DNA of 64,000 nt from positions 2,108,001-2,172,000 of the forward strand of contig NZ_CP051305.1 in assembly GCF_024181385.1 (NCBI RefSeq), given 5' to 3'. Both the position numbers and the translations under genes were made by a program. The notes under the pieces are model-generated. The model was not told the DNA's origin. It did not search any database and saw nothing but the letters and a program-made list of their open reading frames with translations. This stretch comes from Treponema sp. OMZ 798. GTDB taxonomy: Bacteria > Spirochaetota > Spirochaetia > Treponematales > Treponemataceae. This document shows, one piece after another, positions 45,102 through 52,860 of this stretch. How positions within the stretch are numbered: position 1 is the stretch's first letter; the number at the start of each line of letters is the position of its first letter.

Positions 45102-45743
45102 TCAAAAATTAAAAAAAACGCATTTACACAGTTTTTTGGACAGGGTCTCATTTTTATCAACCACAAATGTAAATTTTATTTTTTTATTTTGTGAAGAATA
45201 TAAAAGACGTTTTATCATACTGCTTTCAAAGGCATGAGGTGTTTTTACAGAAATATATTTTGCAATATTATTTAATAAATATTTTTTTACATCTTCATCA
45301 TTAATTTTTATAAGTTCGGAACCTAAGGGTATTTCTATATTGTTTTCTTTATATGAAAGATAGTATTTCCCGTCAGCATAGTCCGCTCCGGCAGGTAAAA
45401 AATAAAAGGGTGAGTTTGACCCTTTTTCATAGAAAACGGCAGAATGTCCGTCATTAATTACCGCTAATAACTCTTCAAAGTATGTATAAATTTTATATTT
45501 ATCGCTTTCATACATAATTTTATTTGAAAGCTCAAAATATTTTTCATTAAGATTATTTAAAATACCATCATTTAAAAAAGGAGAATACTCTTTAATATAT
45601 GAATATAATTCTGCTAAACTTATAATGTGGTTTTTATTTTGTTCCGGTCTTAAATTTCTATTAGGAACCTTAGTATCGGAACAGCCAAAATACATTACAG
45701 TAAAACAAAGTATAAATACTATTTTTTTATAATACCGTTTCAT
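45102..45743 (-). pseudogene. Truncated S41-type peptidase lipoprotein
   Basis: 213 residues from ATG 45743. Lipoprotein-type N terminus (KKIVFILCFTVMYFGC), then a region with LLAVINDGHSAVFY and LPAGADYADGKYYLSY, like the tail-protease (S41) entry domain. The serine/lysine catalytic domain that should follow is absent. The last residues (KKLCKCVFFNF) look like read-out into foreign sequence next to the VOC remnant. The N-terminal part could still be expressed, since a good promoter is present. Confidence 0.6.
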
Positions 45744-45750
45744 AGTTGTT

Positions 45751-45779
45751 ATTTTAGCATGAGTTAAATAGATTGTAAA
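45751..45779 (-). promoter_or_regulatory. Promoter of the truncated S41 gene
   Basis: Minus strand TTTACA (45774-45779), 17-base spacer ending in TGC, TAAAAT (45751-45756), then seven bases to ATG 45743, without a ribosome site. It has the same leaderless geometry as rpe. Confidence 0.6.
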
Positions 45780-45967
45780 CATACAAAGTTTGAAACAGCC
45801 TGTTATAAATTGTAAGAGAATTGAAAAAAAGCAATTTGCAAATGGACATTCGATTGTCCGTTTTATCGGAATTTTAACTTAAAAGCTCTTGCATTATTTC
45901 CTGTAGAATGCTATTATATGACTGAAGAAAAATGCCATTTTTGTCATTTTTCTTCAGTGAGGCGGAT

Positions 45968-47215
45968 ATGAAGCAAATTAAGCGGAATACTTATTTAGAA
46001 CAACTGATAAGAAAAAGAGAAAACGGTTTAATCAAGGTGGTAACGGGAATTAGACGGTGCGGAAAATCTTACCTTTTAGACCCGATTTTCAAAAATTATT
46101 TACTAAAAACAGGCGTGCCCAAAGATCACATTATCAAAATTGAGCTGGATAAAATTACAAACAAAAAATTTCACCGCAACCCTCTGGCTTTTGACGAATA
46201 TATCCGTTCATTTTTAAAGGATAAAAAAAATTATTATCTTATTCTCGATGAAATTCAGCTGGTAGAAGAATTTGAATTGGTATTGACAGGCCTCCTTTAT
46301 GAAAAGAATGTCGATATATATGTAACGGGGAGCAATTCCAAATTTCTTTCATCGGATGTTATGACGGAACTGCGGGGCAGGGGCGATCAAATCCATATAA
46401 ACCCCTTATCGTTTCGTGAATTTTATGCAGCAACGGGCGGTGATAAATATGAGGGTTTTGCAGAATATTTGCACTATGGCGGTATGCCTTTAAATCTTTC
46501 AATGAGCACCGACAGGGAAAAATCAGAATATTTAAAACAACTATTCGATTATACTTATATAAAAGATATTGTTGAACGGAATAAAATTAAACGGGCTGAT
46601 ATTCTTGATTCAATTATACATATTTTAGCATCATCTGTCGGCTCATTAACAAATCCTCAAAAAATCCATGATACTTTTAAGAGTAAAGGTGAAAAAGAAT
46701 TATCGCTAAATACGGTAAATTCGTATTTGGATGCCGTTGAAGATGCTTTTATTGTAAAAAAAGCTCTCCGCTATGATGTTAAGGGAAGAAAATATATCAA
46801 TACACCGCAAAAATATTATTTTGCAGACTTAGGCTTACGTAACGCAAAATTAAATTTTCGTCAGCAAGAAGAAAATCATTTGATGGAAAATGTCCTTTAT
46901 AACGAGCTGATTATTAGAGGTTACAATGTAGATATCGGTGTTGTTGAAATTCGCCAAAACAATAAACGTCTTCAAACCGAAGTTGACTTTGTATGTAATG
47001 CAGGAAATGAGCGATATTATATTCAATCGGCCCTAAATATCGCAACACCGGAAAAGACCGAACAGGAATCCCGCCCGCTTATGCATATTGCCGACAACTT
47101 CAAAAAAATAATTGTCGTAAAAGATGTCATAAAACCGTGGCGGACAGAAAACGGTATATCGGTTGTCGGCCTGCTGGATTTTCTACTTAATGAAAACATC
47201 TTAACAACATTGTAA
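45968..47215 (+). CDS. AAA_14/DUF4143 ATPase
   Basis: 415 residues from ATG 45968 (GAGGCGG upstream; the frame opens earlier at 45932). N-terminal ATPase with VVTGIRRCGKSYLL (Walker A) and NYYLILDEIQLVEEF (Walker B), and the sensor TGSNSKFLSSD. The C-terminal DUF4143 part has YYFADLGLRNAKLNFRQ and a nuclease-like block (LMENVLYNELIIRGY, EVDFVC). Such proteins are common mobile accessory genes; their role is not settled, and links with defence or toxin-antitoxin functions have been suggested. Confidence 0.88.
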   Translation: MKQIKRNTYLEQLIRKRENGLIKVVTGIRRCGKSYLLDPIFKNYLLKTGVPKDHIIKIELDKITNKKFHRNPLAFDEYIRSFLKDKKNYYLILDEIQLVEEFELVLTGLLYEKNVDIYVTGSNSKFLSSDVMTELRGRGDQIHINPLSFREFYAATGGDKYEGFAEYLHYGGMPLNLSMSTDREKSEYLKQLFDYTYIKDIVERNKIKRADILDSIIHILASSVGSLTNPQKIHDTFKSKGEKELSLNTVNSYLDAVEDAFIVKKALRYDVKGRKYINTPQKYYFADLGLRNAKLNFRQQEENHLMENVLYNELIIRGYNVDIGVVEIRQNNKRLQTEVDFVCNAGNERYYIQSALNIATPEKTEQESRPLMHIADNFKKIIVVKDVIKPWRTENGISVVGLLDFLLNENILTTL

Positions 47216-47323
47216 TAAATTATGCATTATTTAGGTTATGCCGGCCTCGAAACAGAGCTTACAGTGGAATAATTTGAGAATTTTACAAATTTAATAAAAT
47301 TTCATTTAATCAAAAAAAAGCTC

Positions 47324-47353
47324 TTGACAGTTTTCTAAGGCGGAGATTATACT
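47324..47353 (+). promoter_or_regulatory. Upstream promoter of methyltransferase gene
   Basis: TTGACA (47324-47329), 18-base spacer, TATACT (47348-47353). It is a near-consensus promoter 39 bases upstream of a second TTGACA, so the gene at 47453 seems to have tandem promoters. Confidence 0.65.
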
Positions 47354-47391
47354 AATGATAGTAGTTTTTCTACAAAAAATAAAAAAAATAC

Positions 47392-47422
47392 TTGACAAAA
47401 TGGGGGGGGGGGGGGGTAGAAT
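47392..47422 (+). promoter_or_regulatory. Promoter with G15 tract in its spacer (probable phase-variable switch)
   Basis: TTGACA (47392-47397), four bases, G15 (47402-47416), TAGAAT (47417-47422). The spacer is 19 bases with this tract length; loss of two G gives the optimal 17. GGGAG and the ATG at 47453 follow. Nothing else in the window has a G run of this length, and it lies precisely in the promoter spacer. Confidence 0.75.
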
Positions 47423-47452
47423 AATATTAAGAAAATTTCATGGGAGTAGTTT

Positions 47453-48127
47453 ATGTGTAAAGAAAATTATTATGCAAAAAGTTTAAATTCACAAAAGTTG
47501 TTCCAAGTTTATGAAACGGCGATTCCTCGTGTAAAGCAGTATTTAGATGAGGAAATCAATTTTATCAAAAAGAAGTTGACAGGCAATGAATCCGTCCTTG
47601 AAATCGGCTGCGGATATGGGCGTATCTTAAAAAAACTCTATCCCTATGCAAAGGCGGTAACGGGAATAGATATTTCGGAAGATTCAATTAAATTTGCAAA
47701 AGAATTTTTAAAAGACGGTTCAAATATTTATCTTGAAACAATGGATGCCTATAAAATGAATTTTAAAGAAGAATTCGATATGGTTCTTTGTTTACAAAAC
47801 GGGCTTTCGGCAATCAAGGGAGAACCTGAAGAGCTTATACAAAAATGTATAAAAGCCTTAAAAAAGAATGGGAGAGCTTATTTTAGTACTTATAGCTCCA
47901 AATTTTGGAATATCCGTTTAGACTGGTTTAAAGAGCAAGCCGATAAAAAACTTTTGGGAGAAATAGATGAAGAAAAAACAAAGGACGGTATCATTATCTG
48001 CAAAGACGGATTTAAGGCCCGAACCTTCACCGAAAAAGATTTTGACGATTTAGGTAAAAAATCCGGCCTTGAATATGAGATTAAAGAAATAGATGAGTCA
48101 AGTCTATTTTTAATCATAAAAACTTGA
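47453..48127 (+). CDS. Class I SAM-dependent methyltransferase
   Basis: 224 residues. The SAM-binding motif VLEIGCGYGRILKKL is at about residues 46-60, then an acidic strand end (AVTGIDIS) and FDMVLCLQNGLSAI (motif IV). No substrate-binding family domain is recognised, so the target (small molecule, lipid or protein) is unknown. Expression is probably controlled by the poly-G promoter upstream. Confidence 0.85.
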   Translation: MCKENYYAKSLNSQKLFQVYETAIPRVKQYLDEEINFIKKKLTGNESVLEIGCGYGRILKKLYPYAKAVTGIDISEDSIKFAKEFLKDGSNIYLETMDAYKMNFKEEFDMVLCLQNGLSAIKGEPEELIQKCIKALKKNGRAYFSTYSSKFWNIRLDWFKEQADKKLLGEIDEEKTKDGIIICKDGFKARTFTEKDFDDLGKKSGLEYEIKEIDESSLFLIIKT

Positions 48128-48135
48128 GGAGACAC

Positions 48136-48281
48136 GATAAACAGTTCGGCAGCAATACAGCCTCACTGTTTATCTGTCGAGTTTTGTGCAAAGCACAAAA
48201 CATCGCATTATTGTATGCAGTTTGTAAACAAACTGCGTGAAAAAACTTTTTTCGGAAGCTAATGCTTCCTGCAAAAGTTTT
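48136..48281 (+). promoter_or_regulatory. Structured leader with four hairpins before the YjiH gene
   Basis: Four consecutive stems: GATAAACAGT/ACTGTTTATC (48136-48174); GTTTTGTGC-AAA-GCACAAAAC (48181-48201); GCAGTTTG/CAAACTGC (48217-48236); and a long nested one, AAAACTTTT...AAAAGTTTT around GGAAGC/GCTTCC (48242-48281). AGGAGG follows three bases later. It could be a riboswitch-like or attenuating leader; no known riboswitch class was recognised. Confidence 0.6.
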
Positions 48282-48295
48282 ATAGGAGGTTCACG

Positions 48296-49645
48296 ATGAG
48301 TGACGAAAAACTGAACGAGAACAAGGCTGTTCTCGAAGGAAAGACGGATCCGAAGACTATAATCCGCTTTGTAGTTTATAGTTTGATCGGAATTTTTATG
48401 TTTTTTATTCCGATTGCAATCGGAGGAAAAAAGACTATTCCATTGGATCACATTGTAGGATTTATTCAAAAGATTCCCTACCATGCACAGTACTGGGGGC
48501 TCTTGCTTTGCTGTGTGGGCGTAGTTTTTCCTTTTGTAACCGGCTCATGGAAAAAGACCAAGGTAAAGATGGTATTCTCCATTATTAACATTCTTGCAAT
48601 TCCCTTTGCAATTATGACCGTATTCAAGGTAGGCCCCGAAGCTCTTTTAGCAAAAGGAATGCTTCCATTTATCTACGGTAAAATAGTTGTTCCTGTTACA
48701 ACTATTGTTCCTATAGGCTCGGTCTTTTTGGCATTTATTGTCGGTTATGGTTTAATGGAATTTGTCGGGGTCTTTATGCGCCCCGTAATGAAGCCTGTCT
48801 GGAAAACTCCGGGAAGAAGTGCCATTGATGCAGTAGCTTCTTTTGTAGGAAGCTATTCGATAGCCTTACTCATCACAAACCGCGTGTACAAAGAAGGCAA
48901 GTACACCAATAAGGAAGCTGCAATAATCGCAACGGGTTTTTCTACCGTATCCGCAACCTTTATGATAATCGTAGCAAAAACTCTCGGCTTTATGGAATAT
49001 TGGAACTTCTATTTTTGGACAACGGTTATAGTTACCTTTATAGTAACGGCAATTACGGCAAGAATATATCCTCTATCCAAAAAAGCCGATTCCTATTATG
49101 AAGACAGAAAAGGCGACATTGAAACCGATGTAAAGGGAAATAAATTTAAGATCGCCTTAGGAGAGGCTGTAAAGGTTTGCAACTCCGCACCTTCCCTTCT
49201 TCAAAATGTAAAAATAAATTTGCTTGATGGTATAAAACTTGCAATAGGCCTTGCCCCTTCCCTTATGGCAATCGGAAGTTTAGGCCTGATTATTGCAAAG
49301 TATACCCCTGTCTTTGACATAATCGGGTATATCTTCGTGCCGTTTACATGGCTGATCCAACTGCCTGAACCCGTTCTTGCAGCAAAGGCTCTTGCCACAA
49401 GCATTGCAGAAATGTTCTTGCCGGCTCCCTTAGTTGCAAGCGCCTCGGCAGGTACAAGGCTTGTAGTGGCCGTCGCCTGTGTTTCGGAAATCTTATTTTT
49501 CTCGGCCTCAATCCCCTGTATGATGAGCACGGAAATCCCATTAAAGATAAAGGATTATCTTATCATCTGGGTTGAAAGGGTTATCCTTTCGATTCTGCTG
49601 ACGGCCCCCTTTGTGTATATCTTTACGTATTTAATAGCAAAGTAA
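48296..49645 (+). CDS. YjiH-type membrane protein with nucleoside-recognition (Gate) domain
   Basis: 449 residues, about 10-11 transmembrane helices. Gate-like features: GYGLMEFVGVFMRPVMKPVWKTPGRSAIDAVASFVGSYS, then TGFSTVSATFMIIVAKTLG, and a second half with the loop EMFLPAPLVAS. Relatives are annotated YjiH or nucleoside-recognition proteins; the true substrate is usually unknown. Because urocanate hydratase lies two genes downstream, transport of histidine or a histidine-derived compound is an attractive but unproven guess. AGGAGG six bases before the ATG promises strong translation. Confidence 0.82.
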   Translation: MSDEKLNENKAVLEGKTDPKTIIRFVVYSLIGIFMFFIPIAIGGKKTIPLDHIVGFIQKIPYHAQYWGLLLCCVGVVFPFVTGSWKKTKVKMVFSIINILAIPFAIMTVFKVGPEALLAKGMLPFIYGKIVVPVTTIVPIGSVFLAFIVGYGLMEFVGVFMRPVMKPVWKTPGRSAIDAVASFVGSYSIALLITNRVYKEGKYTNKEAAIIATGFSTVSATFMIIVAKTLGFMEYWNFYFWTTVIVTFIVTAITARIYPLSKKADSYYEDRKGDIETDVKGNKFKIALGEAVKVCNSAPSLLQNVKINLLDGIKLAIGLAPSLMAIGSLGLIIAKYTPVFDIIGYIFVPFTWLIQLPEPVLAAKALATSIAEMFLPAPLVASASAGTRLVVAVACVSEILFFSASIPCMMSTEIPLKIKDYLIIWVERVILSILLTAPFVYIFTYLIAK

Positions 49646-49723
49646 GCGGCTCCCCTTGTTCTTTAAGCTTAAAACCAATATAATTTTTATAAGTTCTAAG
49701 CTCTTTAAAATTTAAACTTATTA

Positions 49724-49732
49724 TGATATAAT
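49724..49732 (+). promoter_or_regulatory. Extended -10 promoter of ybjQ
   Basis: TGA-TATAAT at 49724-49732, about 37 bases before the ATG at 49770, with AAAAGGAG between. A conventional leader, unlike the leaderless cases. Confidence 0.6.
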
Positions 49733-49769
49733 TCTTCTTAACATAATATTTATTAAAAGGAGAAAAGTT

Positions 49770-50081
49770 ATGATAGTTGTAAACACAGATTTTATTTCGG
49801 GAAAAAATATAGAAACCATTGCTTTGGTTTTCGGCAGTACCGTCCAATCCAAAAATATGTTTAAAGACTTCGGAGCAGGCTTAAAAAACCTCGTCGGTGG
49901 TGAGCTGGGCTCCTATACTAAGATGATGGATGAAGCAAGAGGAATCGCTATTGAACACATGATAAAAAAGGCAGAACAAATGAATGCAGATGCAGTTATC
50001 AACCTACGCTTTTCAACATCTGCCGTAATGCAGGGTGCTGCAGAAGTTACGGCCTACGGAACTGCAGTAAAATTCGTATAA
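49770..50081 (+). CDS. YbjQ/UPF0145 family protein
   Basis: 103 residues, matching the UPF0145 family over its whole length: TDFISGKNIETIALVFGSTVQS, then a glycine-rich segment and ARGIAIEHMIKKAEQMNADAVINLRF, ending VTAYGTAVKFV. It forms pentamers in solved relatives, and its function is unknown. It lies 38 bases before hutU. Confidence 0.9.
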   Translation: MIVVNTDFISGKNIETIALVFGSTVQSKNMFKDFGAGLKNLVGGELGSYTKMMDEARGIAIEHMIKKAEQMNADAVINLRFSTSAVMQGAAEVTAYGTAVKFV

Positions 50082-50118
50082 AATAACTACAATATTTATT
50101 TTTAAGGAGATAAGAATT

Positions 50119-52143
50119 ATGATTACAAACAAAGAAATCGCATCTGCGATGACCATTAAACTTGACGCAACACTTCCTCCCGATCCTGTTTTTGAAAAGG
50201 GAATCAGGCGTGCACCGAGCCGGGGCTTTAACTTGACAAAGGCGCAAACCGAAACAGCATTAAAAAATGCCCTGCGCTATGTACCGGAAGAACTTCACGA
50301 AAAGCTCGCTCCCGAATTTTTAGATGAGCTTTTTACCTACGGCCGAATTTATGCTTACCGCTATAGGCCTCACGGAAACATTTACGGAAAACCCATAGAC
50401 GAGTACAAGGGTAAGTGCCTCGCAGCAAAGGCTATGCAGGTTATGATCGACAACAACTTGGACTTTGATGTTGCCCTCTACCCTTACGAACTTGTTACCT
50501 ACGGTGAAACAGGCTCTGTCTGCCACAACTGGCTCCAGTACCGCCTCATCAAAAAATATTTGGAAGAATTAACCGAAGATCAGACCCTCGTTATGGAATC
50601 GGGGCACCCCTTAGGCCTCTTCCCCTCAAAGCCTGAAGCCCCTCGGGTTATAATTACAAACGGCCTTATGATAGGCATGTTCGATAATTATAAGGACTGG
50701 GAAATTGCAGAAGAAATGGGAGTTGCCAACTACGGCCAGATGACAGCCGGCGGCTGGATGTATATCGGTCCTCAGGGTATCGTTCACGGAACATTTAATA
50801 CAATCCTCACAGCCGGCCGCAAGGAACTCGGAGTTGCAAGCGACGGCGACTTAAAGGGAAAACTCTTTATTTCTTCCGGCTTGGGCGGAATGTCCGGAGC
50901 CCAGCCCAAGGCTTGCGAAATAGCAAATGCCGTCGGTGTTTTTGCCGAGGTCGATAAATCGAGAATCAACACCCGTCTTGAACAAGGTTGGGTTCACGAA
51001 ATGTCCGATAACCTTGATGAAATCTTTAAAAAGGTTGACGAGTACCTAAAAAAGAAGGAGCCCATCTCAATCGCCTATCACGGCAACATTGTAGACCTTC
51101 TTCAATACTGTGTAGACAAAAATGTTCACATCGACCTCCTTTCGGATCAGACCTCCTGTCACGCACCCTATGAGGGCGGCTACTGTCCCGAAAAGATGAC
51201 CTTTGAAGAAAGAACAAAGCTCCTCTACGAAAACCGCGAAGAATTCTGCAAGAGGGTAGATTCTACATTAAAGCACCACTTTGAGCTTATCAAGATTCTT
51301 TCTTCAAGAGGAACCTACTTCTTCGACTACGGAAACTCCTTCCTAAAAGCCGTATTTGATGCAGGAGCAAAGGATGTTTCCAAAAACGGAATTGACGAAA
51401 AAGACGGATTTATCTTCCCCTCATATGTAGAAGACCTTATGGGACCCGAACTCTTCGATTACGGTTACGGCCCCTTCCGCTGGGTATGTTTGTCCGGAAA
51501 ACCTGAAGACTTGGATAAGACCGACGCTGCCGCAATGAGCTGCATCAATCCCGACCGCCGAGGTCAGGACAGAGACAACTACTACTGGGTACGCGATGCC
51601 AAAAAGAACAAGCTCGTTGTAGGAACTCAAGCCCGAATTCTTTATCAGGATGCCGAGGGAAGAAGAGACATAGCCTTAAAGTTTAACGAGATGGTTCGCA
51701 AGGGCGAAATAGGACCGGTTATGATGGGACGCGACCACCACGATGTAAGCGGTACGGACTCTCCCTTTAGGGAAACCTCCAATATCAAGGACGGAAGTAA
51801 CGTAATGGCAGACATGGCCGTACAGTGCTATGCCGGAAACGCAGCCAGAGGAATGAGCCTTGTAGCCCTTCACAACGGCGGAGGTGTAGGTATCGGAAAA
51901 TCCATTAACGGCGGCTTCGGCCTCGTACTTGACGGAAGCGAAAGAGTTGACGAGATTATCAAGTCCGCAATTATGTGGGACGTAATGGGAGGCGTCGCCC
52001 GCCGAAACTGGGCCCGCAACGAAAACTCCATCACCACCAGTATCGAATACAACAAAAATTATTCTAACGGCCACATCACGATTCCCTACGTTGCTAAGAA
52101 TGAGTTCATAAAAAAACTGGTCGAGCAAAAATATAAAAAATAA
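50119..52143 (+). CDS. hutU: Urocanate hydratase
   Basis: Second step of histidine degradation: urocanate to imidazolone propionate, NAD-dependent. 674 residues, longer than the usual 550. Family blocks are present: YGETGSVCHNWLQYRLIKKYLEE, ITNGLMIGMFDNYKDWE, MTAGGWMYIGPQGIVHGTFNT, and the C-terminal GGGVGIGKSINGGFG and IMWDVMGGVARRNWARNENS. The active-site cysteine region (YAGNAARGMSLVALHNGG) is shifted from that of typical HutU, consistent with the long form found in some anaerobes. AAGGAGA precedes the ATG, and a strong terminator follows. Confidence 0.93.
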   Translation: MITNKEIASAMTIKLDATLPPDPVFEKGIRRAPSRGFNLTKAQTETALKNALRYVPEELHEKLAPEFLDELFTYGRIYAYRYRPHGNIYGKPIDEYKGKCLAAKAMQVMIDNNLDFDVALYPYELVTYGETGSVCHNWLQYRLIKKYLEELTEDQTLVMESGHPLGLFPSKPEAPRVIITNGLMIGMFDNYKDWEIAEEMGVANYGQMTAGGWMYIGPQGIVHGTFNTILTAGRKELGVASDGDLKGKLFISSGLGGMSGAQPKACEIANAVGVFAEVDKSRINTRLEQGWVHEMSDNLDEIFKKVDEYLKKKEPISIAYHGNIVDLLQYCVDKNVHIDLLSDQTSCHAPYEGGYCPEKMTFEERTKLLYENREEFCKRVDSTLKHHFELIKILSSRGTYFFDYGNSFLKAVFDAGAKDVSKNGIDEKDGFIFPSYVEDLMGPELFDYGYGPFRWVCLSGKPEDLDKTDAAAMSCINPDRRGQDRDNYYWVRDAKKNKLVVGTQARILYQDAEGRRDIALKFNEMVRKGEIGPVMMGRDHHDVSGTDSPFRETSNIKDGSNVMADMAVQCYAGNAARGMSLVALHNGGGVGIGKSINGGFGLVLDGSERVDEIIKSAIMWDVMGGVARRNWARNENSITTSIEYNKNYSNGHITIPYVAKNEFIKKLVEQKYKK

Positions 52144-52160
52144 AAACGGCTGTTATAAAA

Positions 52161-52195
52161 ACGCGGGGCTTTTTAATAAGCCCTGCGTTTTTTTT
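52161..52195 (+). terminator. Intrinsic terminator after hutU
   Basis: ACGCGGGGCTT pairs with AAGCCCTGCGT (one G-U) around TTTAAT, then T8. It starts 18 bases after the hutU stop. Confidence 0.9.
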
Positions 52196-52233
52196 GCCGA
52201 AACTTATATCGATACCTACTATTAGGAGAGCTT

Positions 52234-52836
52234 ATGATTTGGGACAATGTTGCAGGCATTTATGATATTTTTGCAAATCTTTATAACAGCAAAGTTCATG
52301 AGGTTCTTTGTAAAAAGATAAATTCTATGATTACAAACCAAGACATTGTTTTGGAATGCGCTTGCGGAACAGGCATGCTTAGCCTTGGTGTCGCTCAGCG
52401 ATGCAAAAAAATCATAGCAACAGACATATCAAAGAACATGCTAAAAAGGGCAATAAAGAAATGTAAGGCCTATACAAATGCCGAATTTTGTGAAGCCGAT
52501 ATCCTTCACCTTAATTATCCCGATAAAAGTTTTACCAAAGTTATAGCCGCAAATGTTATTCATCTGTTGGATGATCCGTACAAAGCCTTAAAAGAACTGG
52601 AAAGGGTCTGCTCTGTAAAGGGGAAAATAATCATCCCTACATATATGAACGCCAAAACTTCTAATAAGAAAAGAGGCCTTGCAAATCTTCTTGGAAAAAA
52701 AGGAAGCATATTTAAAATAGAATTCACATACGATTCCTACCGTCGGTTTTTTTTCGATGCCGGGTATAAAAATACAGAATACAGTTTGATTGAAGGCAGG
52801 GTTCCTTGTGCAGTTGCCGTCATCACAAAAGAATAA
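52234..52836 (+). CDS. Class I SAM-dependent methyltransferase (Methyltransf_11 type)
   Basis: 200 residues. VLECACGTGMLSLGVAQRC is the glycine-rich SAM motif, IIATDISKNML carries the acidic ribose-binding Asp, and FTKVIAANVIHLLDDPYKAL the catalytic strand. Similar to UbiE/COQ5 and small-molecule methyltransferases. TTAGGAGAG precedes the ATG. The hutU terminator separates it from the hut block. The substrate is unknown. Confidence 0.87.
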   Translation: MIWDNVAGIYDIFANLYNSKVHEVLCKKINSMITNQDIVLECACGTGMLSLGVAQRCKKIIATDISKNMLKRAIKKCKAYTNAEFCEADILHLNYPDKSFTKVIAANVIHLLDDPYKALKELERVCSVKGKIIIPTYMNAKTSNKKRGLANLLGKKGSIFKIEFTYDSYRRFFFDAGYKNTEYSLIEGRVPCAVAVITKE

Positions 52837-52860
52837 AGGCAACTGCACCGGCAAAACTTT

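Noticed and set aside
47223..47273. 16-codon open frame after the DUF4143 gene
   Set aside because: No ribosome site, no family likeness, and it is short enough to be chance.
48170..48484. 104-residue minus-strand frame over the YjiH leader
   Set aside because: It covers hairpins and the start of a well-supported membrane protein; no ribosome site.
51676..52128. 150-residue minus-strand frame inside hutU
   Set aside because: Antisense shadow; hutU is conserved on the plus strand throughout this stretch.
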